From contig NC_092803.1 of NCBI RefSeq assembly GCF_040954645.1, forward strand, positions 69,010,427 through 69,074,426: 64,000 bases of DNA, given 5' to 3'. Under the pieces are notes generated by a model. It saw only the letters and a list, made by a program, of their open reading frames with translations, searched no databases and had not been told where the DNA came from. This DNA comes from Diabrotica undecimpunctata. Taxonomy: Eukaryota > Arthropoda > Insecta > Coleoptera > Chrysomelidae. Position numbers and translations under genes: made by a program. Positions 33,101-43,572 of the stretch are shown piece after piece; position 1 is the stretch's first letter; each line of letters opens with the position of its first letter.

Positions 33101-33803
33101 AAATGTCAAATTTAAATTTTTCGGTATATATAGAATTAAGATTGGGATGATTTATTTGTTCGTATTCATCGAACTTTTCAACTTCTATTGGTGAACTTAA
33201 ATCAACTTTAAAATGGGACTCTGATGAGTTCGTAATAGTGCATAGGGCTTCATTATTAACAACTCTTGTAATACATTGGGGAATTTCTAATTTTCCTAAT
33301 TTTGTATAAGGTACAATTACGTCACCATTTTCTATATTTTTTATGTTTAACCTAATTACTTGTTCGGAACGTGGAGACACTACTATACAATTCGTGCTGC
33401 CAGCGACCGGTCTATAATAGAAAATTTTAATTGAGCAAGTAGGTGTTTTTAGTAAATTATTTACTAAATCAATATTTGCTTGTAATAATTTTAAATTATC
33501 TAATCCTAATAAGCAATCGAAATAATCGTGAAACTTAAATATATGATAATTTAATTTTAGCGGCTTTTTATGCCTAAATATAGACGAAGAAGGAATTACG
33601 GTACAGAAATTTTCCTTGGTAGTTCCAAGAGCAGTAGAAATTTGAAATGGTTTTTTGTATATTGAATTTTTAAAATATTTGTCACCTATTTTTGGTGTAA
33701 TAAAAGATTTAGTGCTCCCGGTATCTATTAAAACTTTTAAATTATGTTCAGGGAAAATTATGTACGGCAATTCGCATTCTTTGTTAGTTAAGTTTAATAA
33801 CTC
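30069..33803 (-). CDS. pol: Pol polyprotein of element 1 (protease, RT, RNase H, integrase)
   Basis: The frame is open for more than 1,230 codons. In order: aspartic protease LIDTGSTKSFITP close to the start; reverse transcriptase with CLVYLDDIIFSTS around residue 430; RNase H with LTTDASDFAIGAVL around residue 585; an HHCC zinc region ending CEICQLTKY; and an integrase core with LDSITLENTKFLTIIDSFSK, SDNGTEL and the ESNGIAERFHS block that carries the last Glu. There is no ATG at the start; the frame is -1 relative to gag and overlaps its end, so ribosomal frameshifting is expected. All catalytic signatures are present and no stop interrupts them, so the enzyme set looks intact. Ends on SQSDAQQSK. 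Confidence 0.9.
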   Translation of the reverse strand, partial: ELLNLTNKECELPYIIFPEHNLKVLIDTGSTKSFITPKIGDKYFKNSIYKKPFQISTALGTTKENFCTVIPSSSIFRHKKPLKLNYHIFKFHDYFDCLLGLDNLKLLQANIDLVNNLLKTPTCSIKIFYYRPVAGSTNCIVVSPRSEQVIRLNIKNIENGDVIVPYTKLGKLEIPQCITRVVNNEALCTITNSSESHFKVDLSSPIEVEKFDEYEQINHPNLNSIYTEKFKFDISKIRTEHMNTEERNSILKLIREYSDIFHIEGNQLSFTNKIKHNIKTSNEIPIYSKSYRYPEIYRKEVQNQIQGMLNQNIIRPSSSPWSSPIWVVPKKLDASNKPKFRVVVDYRRLNAITLGDRYPLPNITDLLDKLGRCQYFTTLDLASGFHQIEMAEEDIPKTAFNTENGHYEFLRMPFGLRNAPATFQRVMDNILRGIKNEKCLVYLDDIIFSTSLQEHLINLREVFQRLRESNFKIQLDKSEFLKKEVAYLGHIVTPDGVKPNPEKIKAIKHFPIPATTKQLKGFLGLLGYYRKFIKDFSKITKPLTKRLKKNNEINIKDADYVECFNICKDLLTNEPILQYPDFTKPFNLTTDASDFAIGAVLSQGKIGSDLPIAYASRTLNDSEINYSTIEKELLAIVWAVKYFRPYIFGRRVTLVTDHKPLQWLFSLKDPSSKLVRWRLKLEEYDYEIVYKKGALNTNSDCLSRIRLNANETQDIEPETPPNFFHYIENFDETLLGTPNNVDSESLIVEPNEIINDQDANDEDSHDSDGVTIHTNIENPITGIPISESSVNTGMNQIIISQVNYEPAAPSIIKLYDKKQRILVQFSKNDTERDIVKFVKEYIAPKVKYHLYFEDPIYEIFSNVIQKYFKSSQLSLIKCTKKLIDIPPTEIEEIIKNYHEEKQNHRGLDETESRIKSLYYWPNQRASIQTFINDCEICQLTKYDRKPVKPMFNITPTATKPFQIVHLDSITLENTKFLTIIDSFSKYGQLYKINSAQGIEVANALIRYFTHHCIPEQIISDNGTELKNSVVKELLELHKVKVHFISSQHPESNGIAERFHSTIIEHVRLLNNQKEYKNDHIEHKINYALLAYNNSIHSVTKMKPYELITGHIDNNSPFDINIEQQVLNNYISNHKEKMKILYSKINKSLQNVKEKVISKANEKREELPETIPTKIFVRNRQFQGKTKNKYNAEEISKINKKRKTAKIVTRHKNTAENIHFSNVKRPKRKPYKFSGSSQSDAQQSK

Positions 33804-35023
33804 TACATGCTGTGGTTTTCTTCCGAGGCTAGCTCCTCTAAAAAATGGTCTTGGGATGAACTTTCAGGACAATCTATATTATCTATATTATAAAGTTCTT
33901 CCGCGATAATATTTTTATTTTGGCTTGCAAAATTATTGGGGTTACGGAAATGAGTCCTATTTTGGAAGTTTTGTGTTGGTCTGTACGTATTATTAGTTGT
34001 TGTACTCATTGGAGTAGGGTTTGGGAATTTTCTATTCGGATTTGGCTTGAAAGCATCATTGTTTCCATTAAAATTTGAATTTTTGCTTGTACTAGGATTA
34101 TTTTGGAAAGAAGATTGTCTCATATATTGAGAATTCGGAGGATGTATAGGGTTTTTCTGTGTTGAAAATTGATTCCTTTGTGTGTATTGAATTTGAGGTT
34201 GATGTATTAGTTGTTGGTTTTGTCGGAAATTGGATTTTGGCCTAGATGAATAATTATTATTTTGATAAAGTTTGGGATTTTTACTGTGAGAAGAATTATT
34301 TTGTTCGAGATATATTTGAAAATCGTTTGTCAGAATGCCTAATGCAGAATTTAAATCTGGGGGATTCTTTGTACGCATTAGGGTTCCAAGAGGTTCTTTT
34401 AACCCACGTAACAGTACTCTTCATGCTAAATTTCGGAAAAAGCTACCGAGAATATTAATCTCAACCATATGTTCAGTTTTTGTGGACAAAACAGATATTT
34501 GATGATTTAATAGGTGTTGAATTCGGTTATAAAAATCGAATGGGGATTCATTGCCTTGTTTTAAATCTGAAATTTCTATGCTTAAAGTATAAATATCTCT
34601 TTTATCTGAATACGAATTTATCAAAGCGTCTTTTAAATCCTGCCAAGTTCTAAGAATACAAGAAGAAATATTAATTGCGGCTTCGCCTTTTATTTTTGCT
34701 ATTATACTTGACATCAAATATTCATTTTGAAAATCATTTACATCCGCAGCATTATAAAATTTATTTACAAGTTTTTCGCAAATTTCTAAAAATCTAGGAA
34801 GTAATGTATGATTTCCATCAAAATCTGGAATCATATCTAAGTATTCTTTCTTTAATTGTGGAACTGCCATTTTAAATTTATTATTTAATTTTATTATTTC
34901 TGAAATTATTTTATTATTACTATTAAAATGTAAATTAGTTAAAATTGAGTCAGAATCTGTATCTGAGTTACTACTCTCTGAATAATCAGTATCTAGTGTT
35001 AAATTAGGCTCTCTATATGACAT
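33803..35023 (-). pseudogene. gag: Gag of element 1, interrupted by one in-frame stop
   Basis: The frame opens with an ATG at 35023 (SYREPNLTLDTDYSESSNSD) and runs to a TGA at 34421-34423. It continues in the same frame without further stops to 33803. The first part has the errantivirus gag capsid-like look: WQDLKDALINSYSDKRDIYT and FDFYNRIQHLL. The second part is rich in Asn, Gln and Pro (NPIHPPNSQYMRQSSF) and lacks a Cys zinc knuckle, as usual for errantiviruses. A single point change could account for the stop. Without readthrough this copy could not make full Gag or Gag-Pol. Confidence 0.85.
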
Positions 35024-35254
35024 TAATTCACTTACAGTAATGTAGCGATCTTGTCCATGAAATACCTTGCTTTGGAACTGGATCTAGAGACACTCACAAT
35101 ATTCACTTGAAAGTCCCTCCGGTATAGAAGTACGAATCTTCTCGTCAGGTTACTCAATTCGCCCAACTGGAATTCACTTCGCGAATATGGTTCAAATGGT
35201 CAAAAAATCGTAGAAACGAACCGAGAGTTATATTCATTAACGCCCGTTTGACCA

Positions 35255-35272
35255 TCCAATCTGACTGCGCCA
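35255..35272 (-). other. Primer binding site of element 1
   Basis: Directly inside the 5' LTR the coding strand reads TGGCGCAGTC (35272-35263). This matches the site type known from 17.6/297-like elements and usually attributed to tRNA-Ser. The next bases (AGATTGGA) differ from that consensus. Confidence 0.65.
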
Positions 35273-35519
35273 AATATATTTGAGTTTTCCAAAACTATAT
35301 TTTTAAAAAATATTTATTTAACACAAAATACTAACAATAGGTTTTACTACGATAAAAGCAGAATCTAGACTAACTAACAATATGATTTTTATACAGAAAG
35401 AAATATAATATTAAAAGTATAACATTCGGAACATATGTTGTCTTAATCAGCGTTCTTCAGTTCACTGGACTTGGGTCATTACCTCATTAAAGCTTAGTTT
35501 GTAATTTATGGGTCGATAA

Positions 35520-35521
<2 letters not shown>
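35272..35521 (-). repeat. 5' LTR of element 1
   Basis: 250 bp, apparently identical to 28212-28461. The outer end meets (TA)n at 35522. Confidence 0.9.

Positions 35522-35560
<39 letters not shown>
35522..35560. repeat. (TA)n junction between elements 1 and 2
   Basis: 39 bp of TA starting with TTATA lies between the two LTRs; nothing else separates them. Confidence 0.95.
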
Positions 35561-35563
<3 letters not shown>

Positions 35564-37133
35564 GACAATTAGGGTTTATAGAAAATAATTTATAAGTTAT
35601 ATACTACATAATATTAGATATTTGGTTGTTTTAAATAAGTTATATACTATAGAATTTAATAAAAATATATTTATGTGAGGGCATTTTTAATAAATTAGCA
35701 TATTATAATAATTGTAAAAAGTTGTATTTAGTAATTTTAATGTTGTAAATAGATTTAAGTGAGCCATGTGCTTAGGCAACCAAAAATACTCTCGGAGATT
35801 GACAGATATTTATACTCTGAAGTGACGTTTAAGAATATTTACGAATATAAGTGGGTTATAATAATATATTGTTTGAAATGTGTATTTTATTAAATTAGAA
35901 TGTTAAGTTACTAATTTAATTATATATTCTGATCTGAAAAGCCTAAATGTAAACAAAATTATTAATAGAAAAGAATGGAATTCTCTGGATCTCCGGAGAT
36001 GGCCATGTTTGCGAAATGGTTTGTTCCAGAAAATTCAGACAAGTAGTTAATGGAACAAATTGGAACATGATATCTTACGAGATAGTTCTAGAAAATCCAA
36101 AAACATATAAATACCCGTGATTTGGATTCAAGAGGGCAGTTTTTAGCAGTTTTATCATGAAAGTTAGTTAGAAGATAGATACATTTACTTAGTGAAGTCA
36201 ATTGTTCAGGAGTTTTTGAAAGTTTTTAGTCAGAAAAGTTTTAGATAGTGCAGTCAGAAGAGTTTTAAGAAGTTTTTGGAAGTTTTTAGTCAGAAGTCAG
36301 GCCAGTTTATTATGAAAGTTAAGTAGACACATTTAGTGAAGTACTATTGTTCAGAATTTTCAAGAAGTCAGTCAGAAAAGTTTAGTAAGAAATATGAAAG
36401 TTAGTTGGAGTCAGTGAATCAGGTACAAATAGTCAAATTGTTTAATATAGTGAGTTAAATGAAGATTAAAAATTATGCATATAATTTAATGCACATTTAT
36501 AATTATACACAAATAATTATTGAAGATTAAAAAAAGTATATTGGAAGAAATTAAATTATATTATGGTTGGAGATTAGTATAAATCAACTTATAATAATTG
36601 GATATTGGTATATTGAAAAGAAGAATAAATATAAATGCTGTTTGCTGGTTTGGTTGGTGGTGTATAAATGCTGGTGAAGAAAACTATATCTTAAATTGGT
36701 AGAAGCTGATAATTGAAAAAAGTAATTTCACAAAAAACAAGGATAACCGAAGTACGAAGACTTTCAGTGGTGATTAGAATATATATAGTGGAAAACAGTT
36801 CATTTAGGCATTCAGTGAAAGAAAGGTACAAAATTTTGTTAATATAATTTAGTTAGTGTCATAACAATTTCAATTTGAAGATAGTTTGTTTAAATTTTAG
36901 ATTGTCTATAGAATTTAATTAGTTTTATAAGAATATCAGTTTAAAGATAGTTTATTTTAAATTTACATTGGCTAAGTTAGATATATATATGTGTGTTTCA
37001 TAATAGTTATAATAAAGATAATTTAAAAAAGTACTTACAAGCTAATTCTTTGAGAACCGCGATAAAAACCCTATATATTATATTATTAAAAATACTCATT
37101 GCTCATCATTCAAACAAAAAACACATCATAACA
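35561..37133 (+). repeat. 5' LTR of element 2
   Basis: 1,573 bp, the same length as the 3' LTR at 41912-43484; a difference noticed by eye is C/A near 36344 and 42695. A region of repeated AAGTTTTTAGTCAGAA motifs lies at about 36190-36390. Confidence 0.9.
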
Positions 37134-37136
37134 ATT

Positions 37137-37154
37137 TGGCGCCCAACGTGGGGC
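37137..37154 (+). other. tRNA-Lys primer binding site of element 2
   Basis: TGGCGCCCAACGTGGGGC lies 3 bp inside the LTR, the standard tRNA-Lys primer site form. Confidence 0.85.
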
Positions 37155-37276
37155 TCTCTATTTAAAAGAATTAGTTTGGGAAGATAAGTGCTCTCATATA
37201 ATTAAATTAATTATCAGTAGAAAGGAAAAATTATAGATTTTATTTTTAATTATATTTGAACAAGTAAAGTCTCAAA

Positions 37277-38948
37277 ATGTCTCAAGGAAAGAAAGGTACA
37301 AGAAGCAAAAAGAATGAAGAAGATGTGGAAGTAGAAACACAACCTATACAAGAGGAGAGTTTAGTTCAAGTTCCACAAGATACTGCAGAAATGAATCCAG
37401 AAAGAGAGGAAAATGTCAATATGGCAGCTTTGATGTCATTAATGATGCAGATGAACAAGACAATGGAAGAGAATTCAAAAGAAATCAAAGAAGACATGAA
37501 AAAAATTGAACAGAAAATGGAAGAGAATTCAAAAGAAATCAAAGAAGACATAAAAAAATTGGAAGAGAATTCAAAAGAAGTCAAAGAAGACATGAAAAAA
37601 ATGGAACAGAAATTGGAAGAGAATTATAGAAAATTAGAAAAGAAAATAGAAGATAATAATAATAAAATTGTAAAACAAATGGATAAAAAACTTGAAGCTG
37701 CAGAGAAAAAAGTTGCAAATGAAATAAAAAGTATACGGAATGACTACAAGAAAAGGATAGACAATGAGAGGACAGAAGTAAAGAGGATTATTCAAGATAA
37801 TAAAATAGATATAGAACAGAAAATAGAGTTACAGAAATGTAACTTAGAAGTAAAAAATTAACGAAGACAGGAGAAACACAGAAGAAAAATTAGACGATAT
37901 ACAACAAAATATCCAAATAAATAGTAATCAAATAAGAAATGTGGAACAGAGAATAGATGATATTTCACAAATGAGAGACATAGGGAGACCTTACTTAAAT
38001 TTAACAAATGAGACTGGGATTAAATTCTCTGGTAATATAAAAAATTTGCATCCTAGAGTATACATAAATAGTTTAAAACATAAATTAAGATTTGTGAATA
38101 ATATTAATGATATTAAAGATTATATTAGAATGACATTAAATGACAATGCAGCAACTTGGTTTGCTAGTATTGAAAATGATTTAGATAACTTTCAAACATT
38201 TGAAAATAAATTTTTAAATTATTATTGGGGTGAATTAGAGCAAGCAAAGTTTAGAGAAATTCTATATTTTGGAAAGTATAATCAAAATTTAAAATCAAAT
38301 ATGGTAGATTATGCATTGAAATTGATAACAGTTGCAAAATATTTAGAACCACCACTTAGAGAGGATGAAACAGTCTTAAATGTATCTAGACATTTTGATG
38401 CTGATGTTGTGCAAACCGTAACTGTACAAAATATTCAAACAATAGATAGTTTTATTAATTTTATTCAAAGAATACAAAGAGGCAATATGACAAGTAATAA
38501 TAACAACAGAAAAAACAACAATACTTTTCAATATAATAAAAATGATAATCAACAATATAGACAATCATATAACAATAATACTAGGTATGGTGATAATTTA
38601 CAAAATTTTAATAATACTAACACTAATCCAAATAGACAGAACTTTAATAATAATACTAGTTATAATAGACAAAATTTTAATAATAATACTAATTATAATA
38701 GACAACATTTTAATAACAGTACTAATAATAATAGACAAGATTTTAACAATAGAAGAAATACAGAACGACCTAACTATAACAGACAGGTAAATTGTGTTCG
38801 AAGGAATAGAAGCTGCGAAGGCAGAGAACGAAGTAGTACAAGGCAGGAAAATGTGAGTAGAAGTCATAGTAGGGAAAGACATAGGACATCAGATCCAAGT
38901 GGTCAGATACAATCTGACAATTCTAATAATCAAAATTTTGTGCAGTAA
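37277..38948 (+). pseudogene. gag: Gag of element 2 with a one-base frameshift
   Basis: The ATG at 37277 opens a frame whose first 190 residues are a charged coiled coil with repeats of the type EENSKEIKEDMKK. It breaks at NLEVKN-stop (37861). The same protein resumes in another frame and is open from before 37941 to 38948. The cause is a run of six A near 37852 where element 3 has five. The second part holds the capsid-like region (WFASIENDLDNFQTFENKFL), an Asn-rich stretch with repeated NFNNNTNYNRQ units, and an Arg/Ser-rich end; no zinc knuckle was seen. Ends at TAA 38946-38948, after the shift site. Confidence 0.85.
38933..38939 (+). promoter_or_regulatory. Candidate -1 frameshift site of element 2
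   Basis: In the gag frame the codons read CAA AAT TTT GTG CAG TAA, giving the heptamer A AAT TTT of the X XXY YYZ form, nine bases before the gag stop. The pol frame is -1 to gag and is open across this point (reading on as CAVNFLNYKLGHCYYEK). The same heptamer sits at the same place in element 3. Confidence 0.55.
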
Positions 38949-41443
38949 ACTTTCTGAATTACAAGTTAGGCCATTGCTATTATGAAAAACCTTCTGAATT
39001 TATTTCTTTAGATGAAGAGAAAATTATTGAATCTATTAATTTAATTTATATAAATGCTTTGGCCAAAAATAAAATGATTAAAATTATGATAGATACTGGT
39101 TCAGAAAGTACATTAGTCTCGGAGAATTTTATTTTTAATACATTAAAACTATCAGATATAATAAAGATTCCAAAAATTAAAATTATTGGTGCAAATAATA
39201 AGAAGTTGGGTGAAATTGATAAACTAGCCAATTTTAAAATTAATATTCTTAATAAAGAAATTAATATGCAAGGATTTATTGTCAAGGATTTATGTGTTGA
39301 TATATTAATGGGAAATGATGAATTGGAAAAGAAGAAAGTAAAGATAGATTTTGAAGAAAAAATGGTAACTTTGGAAGGGCAAATAATTAAATTTATGCAG
39401 AAAGATGAGGTAGAAGAAGGAATAAGAGTTGATAGGATATTATTAAAAGAAAATAATGATGTTTATGAAGAAGAAATGTATTTTGATGATAGGGAAATGT
39501 CCCAGAAGAATGTAAAGAATAATTATTGTAGTGAATATTTAAGGAATGGAAATTTTAAGCAGATAGATGCCTACGAGGCGGAGTGCGTAAAATTGGAAGC
39601 AAGGAATAATGAGTACATAATGAAGAATAATTTTATTTGTAAAGAAGAAGATATGATAAAAGTTTTAAATTGCCCTGAAGAATATAAATCAATAGTCATT
39701 TCCATATTGCAGCAACACAAGGGACTTGTCAATAAAGAAAATAGAATTGCACAAAATTATATCCATAGTATAAAAGTTAAAGAAGAAAAAGATTTTAAAA
39801 CAAAATCATACCCAATACCATATAAAAACAGAGAAGAAGTAAACAAAACAATTAATAATATGTTAGAAGATGGGATCATTGAGAAGGCAGACACACGTTT
39901 TATTAACCCCATAGTAGTAGTACGAAAAAGATCAGGTGAAATCAGGTTATGTTTGGATGCAAGGAATATTAACAAGATTACTGAAAAGCAATTTGAAGCA
40001 CCAATGAGTATAGATGGAATATTAGGAAGAATTACAGGAATGTCATTTTTCACTAAAATCGATTTACAGCATAGTTTCTGGTTAATACCACTAGAAAGAA
40101 AAAGTAGACAGTATACAGGATTTCAGATAGATGGAGTAGTATATCAATTCAAAGTAGTACCATTTGGACTTCAATCATCTTGCAGTGCTCTATGTAGATG
40201 TCTTCATGATAATTTGGATCAATATGAACATTTTGTAATTCACTACATTGATGATATATTAATTTTTTCTAAAACGGCTGAAGATCATGAGAAACACCTA
40301 AAAATTATAATAAATAGATTAGACAAAGTTGGACTAAAAATAAATCAAGAAAAATGTACATTTTTTCAAAAAGAAGTCATATATCTAGGTTATAAACTTA
40401 ACACTAAGGGAATCGAAATGGATCCAGAACGGACACAAGTCATTCAGGAATATAAAACACCACACAATTTAAGAACTTTAAGAGGATTCATTGGAATAAT
40501 TAATTATTATAAAAGGATGATACCAGATCTAAGTATAAAAGAAATTCCATTACTTGAACTACTGAGAAAAGGTGTAAAATGGAGATGGGATCAGAGAAGA
40601 GAACTAGCATTCCAAGAAATTAAAAACATTTTTCTGTCAAATTTGAAAATATACTATCCTGACTATACACAGCCATTCATACTAAGAACAGATGCATCAA
40701 TAGAGAGATTATCAGGGGTATTATTACAAATACATGATGGGGTCGAATACCCAATACAATTCATTTCAAGAATCACAAAGCCACATGAAAAGGGTTACTC
40801 AGTTTCAGAATTAGAACTAGCAAGTATAATACACTGTGTCACAAAATTAAGATTTTATTTGTTGGGTAATGAATTTACAATAGAAACAGATCACCAAGCT
40901 TTAACGTCTATATTAAATAACAAATATGGAAACAGTAGAATACATCGGTGGAGTCTAATACTTAGTGAATACTGCTTTGAAATCAAATACATTTCTGGAA
41001 AATCCAATATAGTGGCAGATGCTTTATCAAGGTTAGAAAATACATCACAAAAAGGGCAGCGAACAATAAAAATTGGATTAAATCAATTAGTAGAAAGTAC
41101 TGGATTATATTCTAAAGAAGAAATTATAAGAGATCAGATCAATTTGAGTGAAAAACAAAAAGTCCTTAGGAAAGATGGGGTATATTATAAAATAATAAAT
41201 GGCATAGAAGTATATGTAATAACTAGAACTTTAGCAAAGAAAATATTGAAAAATTTACATAACGATTATATGCATATTGGTTCAAGAAAGCTATGGATGC
41301 TATTTAGGGACAATTATTTTACAAAGAATGACATAAGTATAGCAAAAGAAATTACTACCCAATGCCCAATATGTCAACTAAACAAAGAAAAGAATGTAAA
41401 AAAAAAAAAAAAAAACTTACTGATAGATCCATTTCATAGATAG
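38940..41443 (+). pseudogene. pol: Pol of element 2: protease, RT, RNase H; integrase missing
   Basis: Open in the -1 frame after gag. The protease has IMIDTGSESTLVSENF just after 39070. Reverse transcriptase has FVIHYIDDILIFSKT near 40230. RNase H has LRTDASIERLSGVLLQ near 40685 and TIETDHQALTSILNNKY near 40880. The integrase zinc region starts (CPICQLNKEKN) and then hits a run of 18 A (41398-41415). After that the sequence jumps to what in element 3 is the region beyond the integrase core, and the frame stops at 41443. About 0.9 kb coding for the catalytic integrase core is gone, so the copy cannot insert itself without help. Confidence 0.9.
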
Positions 41444-41911
41444 ATGGTAGATTTTTTTGTTGTGAATAAATTTGACATCATACTTGTTGAATTTTGTACA
41501 TATGGAAATTGTTTGGTACCCTAAAAATCATAATTTGGGGTTAGATACAGAATTGATTGTGTAAATGTCTTTATAAAAAGTGTAAAACTTACCAATTCAT
41601 ATGGATAAAAGCCTGTTGAATGGAAATAATTCCTAGATTTTGTCTATAAATAAACATAACATAATATAGATTATATTTTTAATTAAGGTTATATTTTATT
41701 CTCTCCATTTGACATGACAGTTTGACCATAGAATAGCCGAACTGTGATCCATTGTTCTCTGTTTTGATATAGACAGCGAACAGGGATGTATTTAACACAT
41801 TTTAAATAAAAAAAAAAATTTTGATTTATTAAATTTAATAAGGTATGAGAAAATTAATATTTAAAAAAATAATAAGTAAATTATTTATTTTAAATATTAT
41901 TTTTGGGGTAT
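41444..41911 (+). other. 3' untranslated region of element 2
   Basis: No ORF is present. It matches element 3's region between pol and LTR, and ends in AAATATTATTTTTGGGGTAT before the LTR, the likely plus-strand primer. Confidence 0.7.
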
Positions 41912-43480
41912 TGTGACAATTAGGGTTTATAGAAAATAATTTATAAGTTATATACTACATAATATTAGATATTTGGTTGTTTTAAATAAGTTATATACTA
42001 TAGAATTTAATAAAAATATATTTATGTGAGGGCATTTTTAATAAATTAGCATATTATAATAATTGTAAAAAGTTGTATTTAGTAATTTTAATGTTGTAAA
42101 TAGATTTAAGTGAGCCATGTGCTTAGGCAACCAAAAATACTCTCGGAGATTGACAGATATTTATACTCTGAAGTGACGTTTAAGAATATTTACGAATATA
42201 AGTGGGTTATAATAATATATTGTTTGAAATGTGTATTTTATTAAATTAGAATGTTAAGTTACTAATTTAATTATATATTCTGATCTGAAAAGCCTAAATG
42301 TAAACAAAATTATTAATAGAAAAGAATGGAATTCTCTGGATCTCCGGAGATGGCCATGTTTGCGAAATGGTTTGTTCCAGAAAATTCAGACAAGTAGTTA
42401 ATGGAACAAATTGGAACATGATATCTTACGAGATAGTTCTAGAAAATCCAAAAACATATAAATACCCGTGATTTGGATTCAAGAGGGCAGTTTTTAGCAG
42501 TTTTATCATGAAAGTTAGTTAGAAGATAGATACATTTACTTAGTGAAGTCAATTGTTCAGGAGTTTTTGAAAGTTTTTAGTCAGAAAAGTTTTAGATAGT
42601 GCAGTCAGAAGAGTTTTAAGAAGTTTTTGGAAGTTTTTAGTCAGAAGTCAGGCCAGTTTATTATGAAAGTTAAGTAGACACATTTAGTGAAGTAATATTG
42701 TTCAGAATTTTCAAGAAGTCAGTCAGAAAAGTTTAGTAAGAAATATGAAAGTTAGTTGGAGTCAGTGAATCAGGTACAAATAGTCAAATTGTTTAATATA
42801 GTGAGTTAAATGAAGATTAAAAATTATGCATATAATTTAATGCACATTTATAATTATACACAAATAATTATTGAAGATTAAAAAAAGTATATTGGAAGAA
42901 ATTAAATTATATTATGGTTGGAGATTAGTATAAATCAACTTATAATAATTGGATATTGGTATATTGAAAAGAAGAATAAATATAAATGCTGTTTGCTGGT
43001 TTGGTTGGTGGTGTATAAATGCTGGTGAAGAAAACTATATCTTAAATTGGTAGAAGCTGATAATTGAAAAAAGTAATTTCACAAAAAACAAGGATAACCG
43101 AAGTACGAAGACTTTCAGTGGTGATTAGAATATATATAGTGGAAAACAGTTCATTTAGGCATTCAGTGAAAGAAAGGTACAAAATTTTGTTAATATAATT
43201 TAGTTAGTGTCATAACAATTTCAATTTGAAGATAGTTTGTTTAAATTTTAGATTGTCTATAGAATTTAATTAGTTTTATAAGAATATCAGTTTAAAGATA
43301 GTTTATTTTAAATTTACATTGGCTAAGTTAGATATATATATGTGTGTTTCATAATAGTTATAATAAAGATAATTTAAAAAAGTACTTACAAGCTAATTCT
43401 TTGAGAACCGCGATAAAAACCCTATATATTATATTATTAAAAATACTCATTGCTCATCATTCAAACAAAAAACACATCAT

Positions 43481-43484
<4 letters not shown>
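41912..43484 (+). repeat. 3' LTR of element 2
   Basis: 1,573 bp, nearly identical to the 5' LTR; abuts (TA)n at 43485. Confidence 0.9.

Positions 43485-43568
<84 letters not shown>
43485..43568. repeat. (TA)n junction between elements 2 and 3
   Basis: 84 bp of TA with one GT interruption lies between two LTRs facing each other tail to tail. Confidence 0.95.

Positions 43569-43572
<4 letters not shown>

Larger units (their letters stand above)
28212..35521 (-). mobile_element. Full-length env-bearing Ty3/gypsy element (errantivirus-like), element 1
   Basis: A 7.3-kb provirus-like unit has 250-bp LTRs at 28212-28461 and 35272-35521 that read identically by eye. The LTR begins AGTTATCGACCC on the coding strand. 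AGTTA is typical of insect errantiviruses. Internal order is primer site, gag, pol in the -1 frame, then env. Flanks are TATA on both sides (28208-28211 and 35522-35525), consistent with the 4-bp duplication of this group, but trivial inside TA repeats. Identical LTRs imply a recent insertion. The only coding lesion seen is one stop in gag. Confidence 0.9.
35561..43484 (+). mobile_element. Ty3/gypsy element with long LTRs, element 2 (integrase-deleted)
   Basis: A 7.9-kb unit has 1,573-bp LTRs (35561-37133 and 41912-43484) that start TGTGACA and end ATAACA. It has a tRNA-Lys type primer site, gag, and pol in the -1 frame. There is no env. A GGGGTA-containing A/T-rich tract precedes the 3' LTR. 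Both outer flanks are (TA)n. Long LTRs plus tRNA-Lys priming recall Osvaldo-like elements, but clade was not tested. The element is defective: gag has a one-base frameshift and pol lacks integrase. It lies opposite and adjacent to its relative, element 3. Confidence 0.9.
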
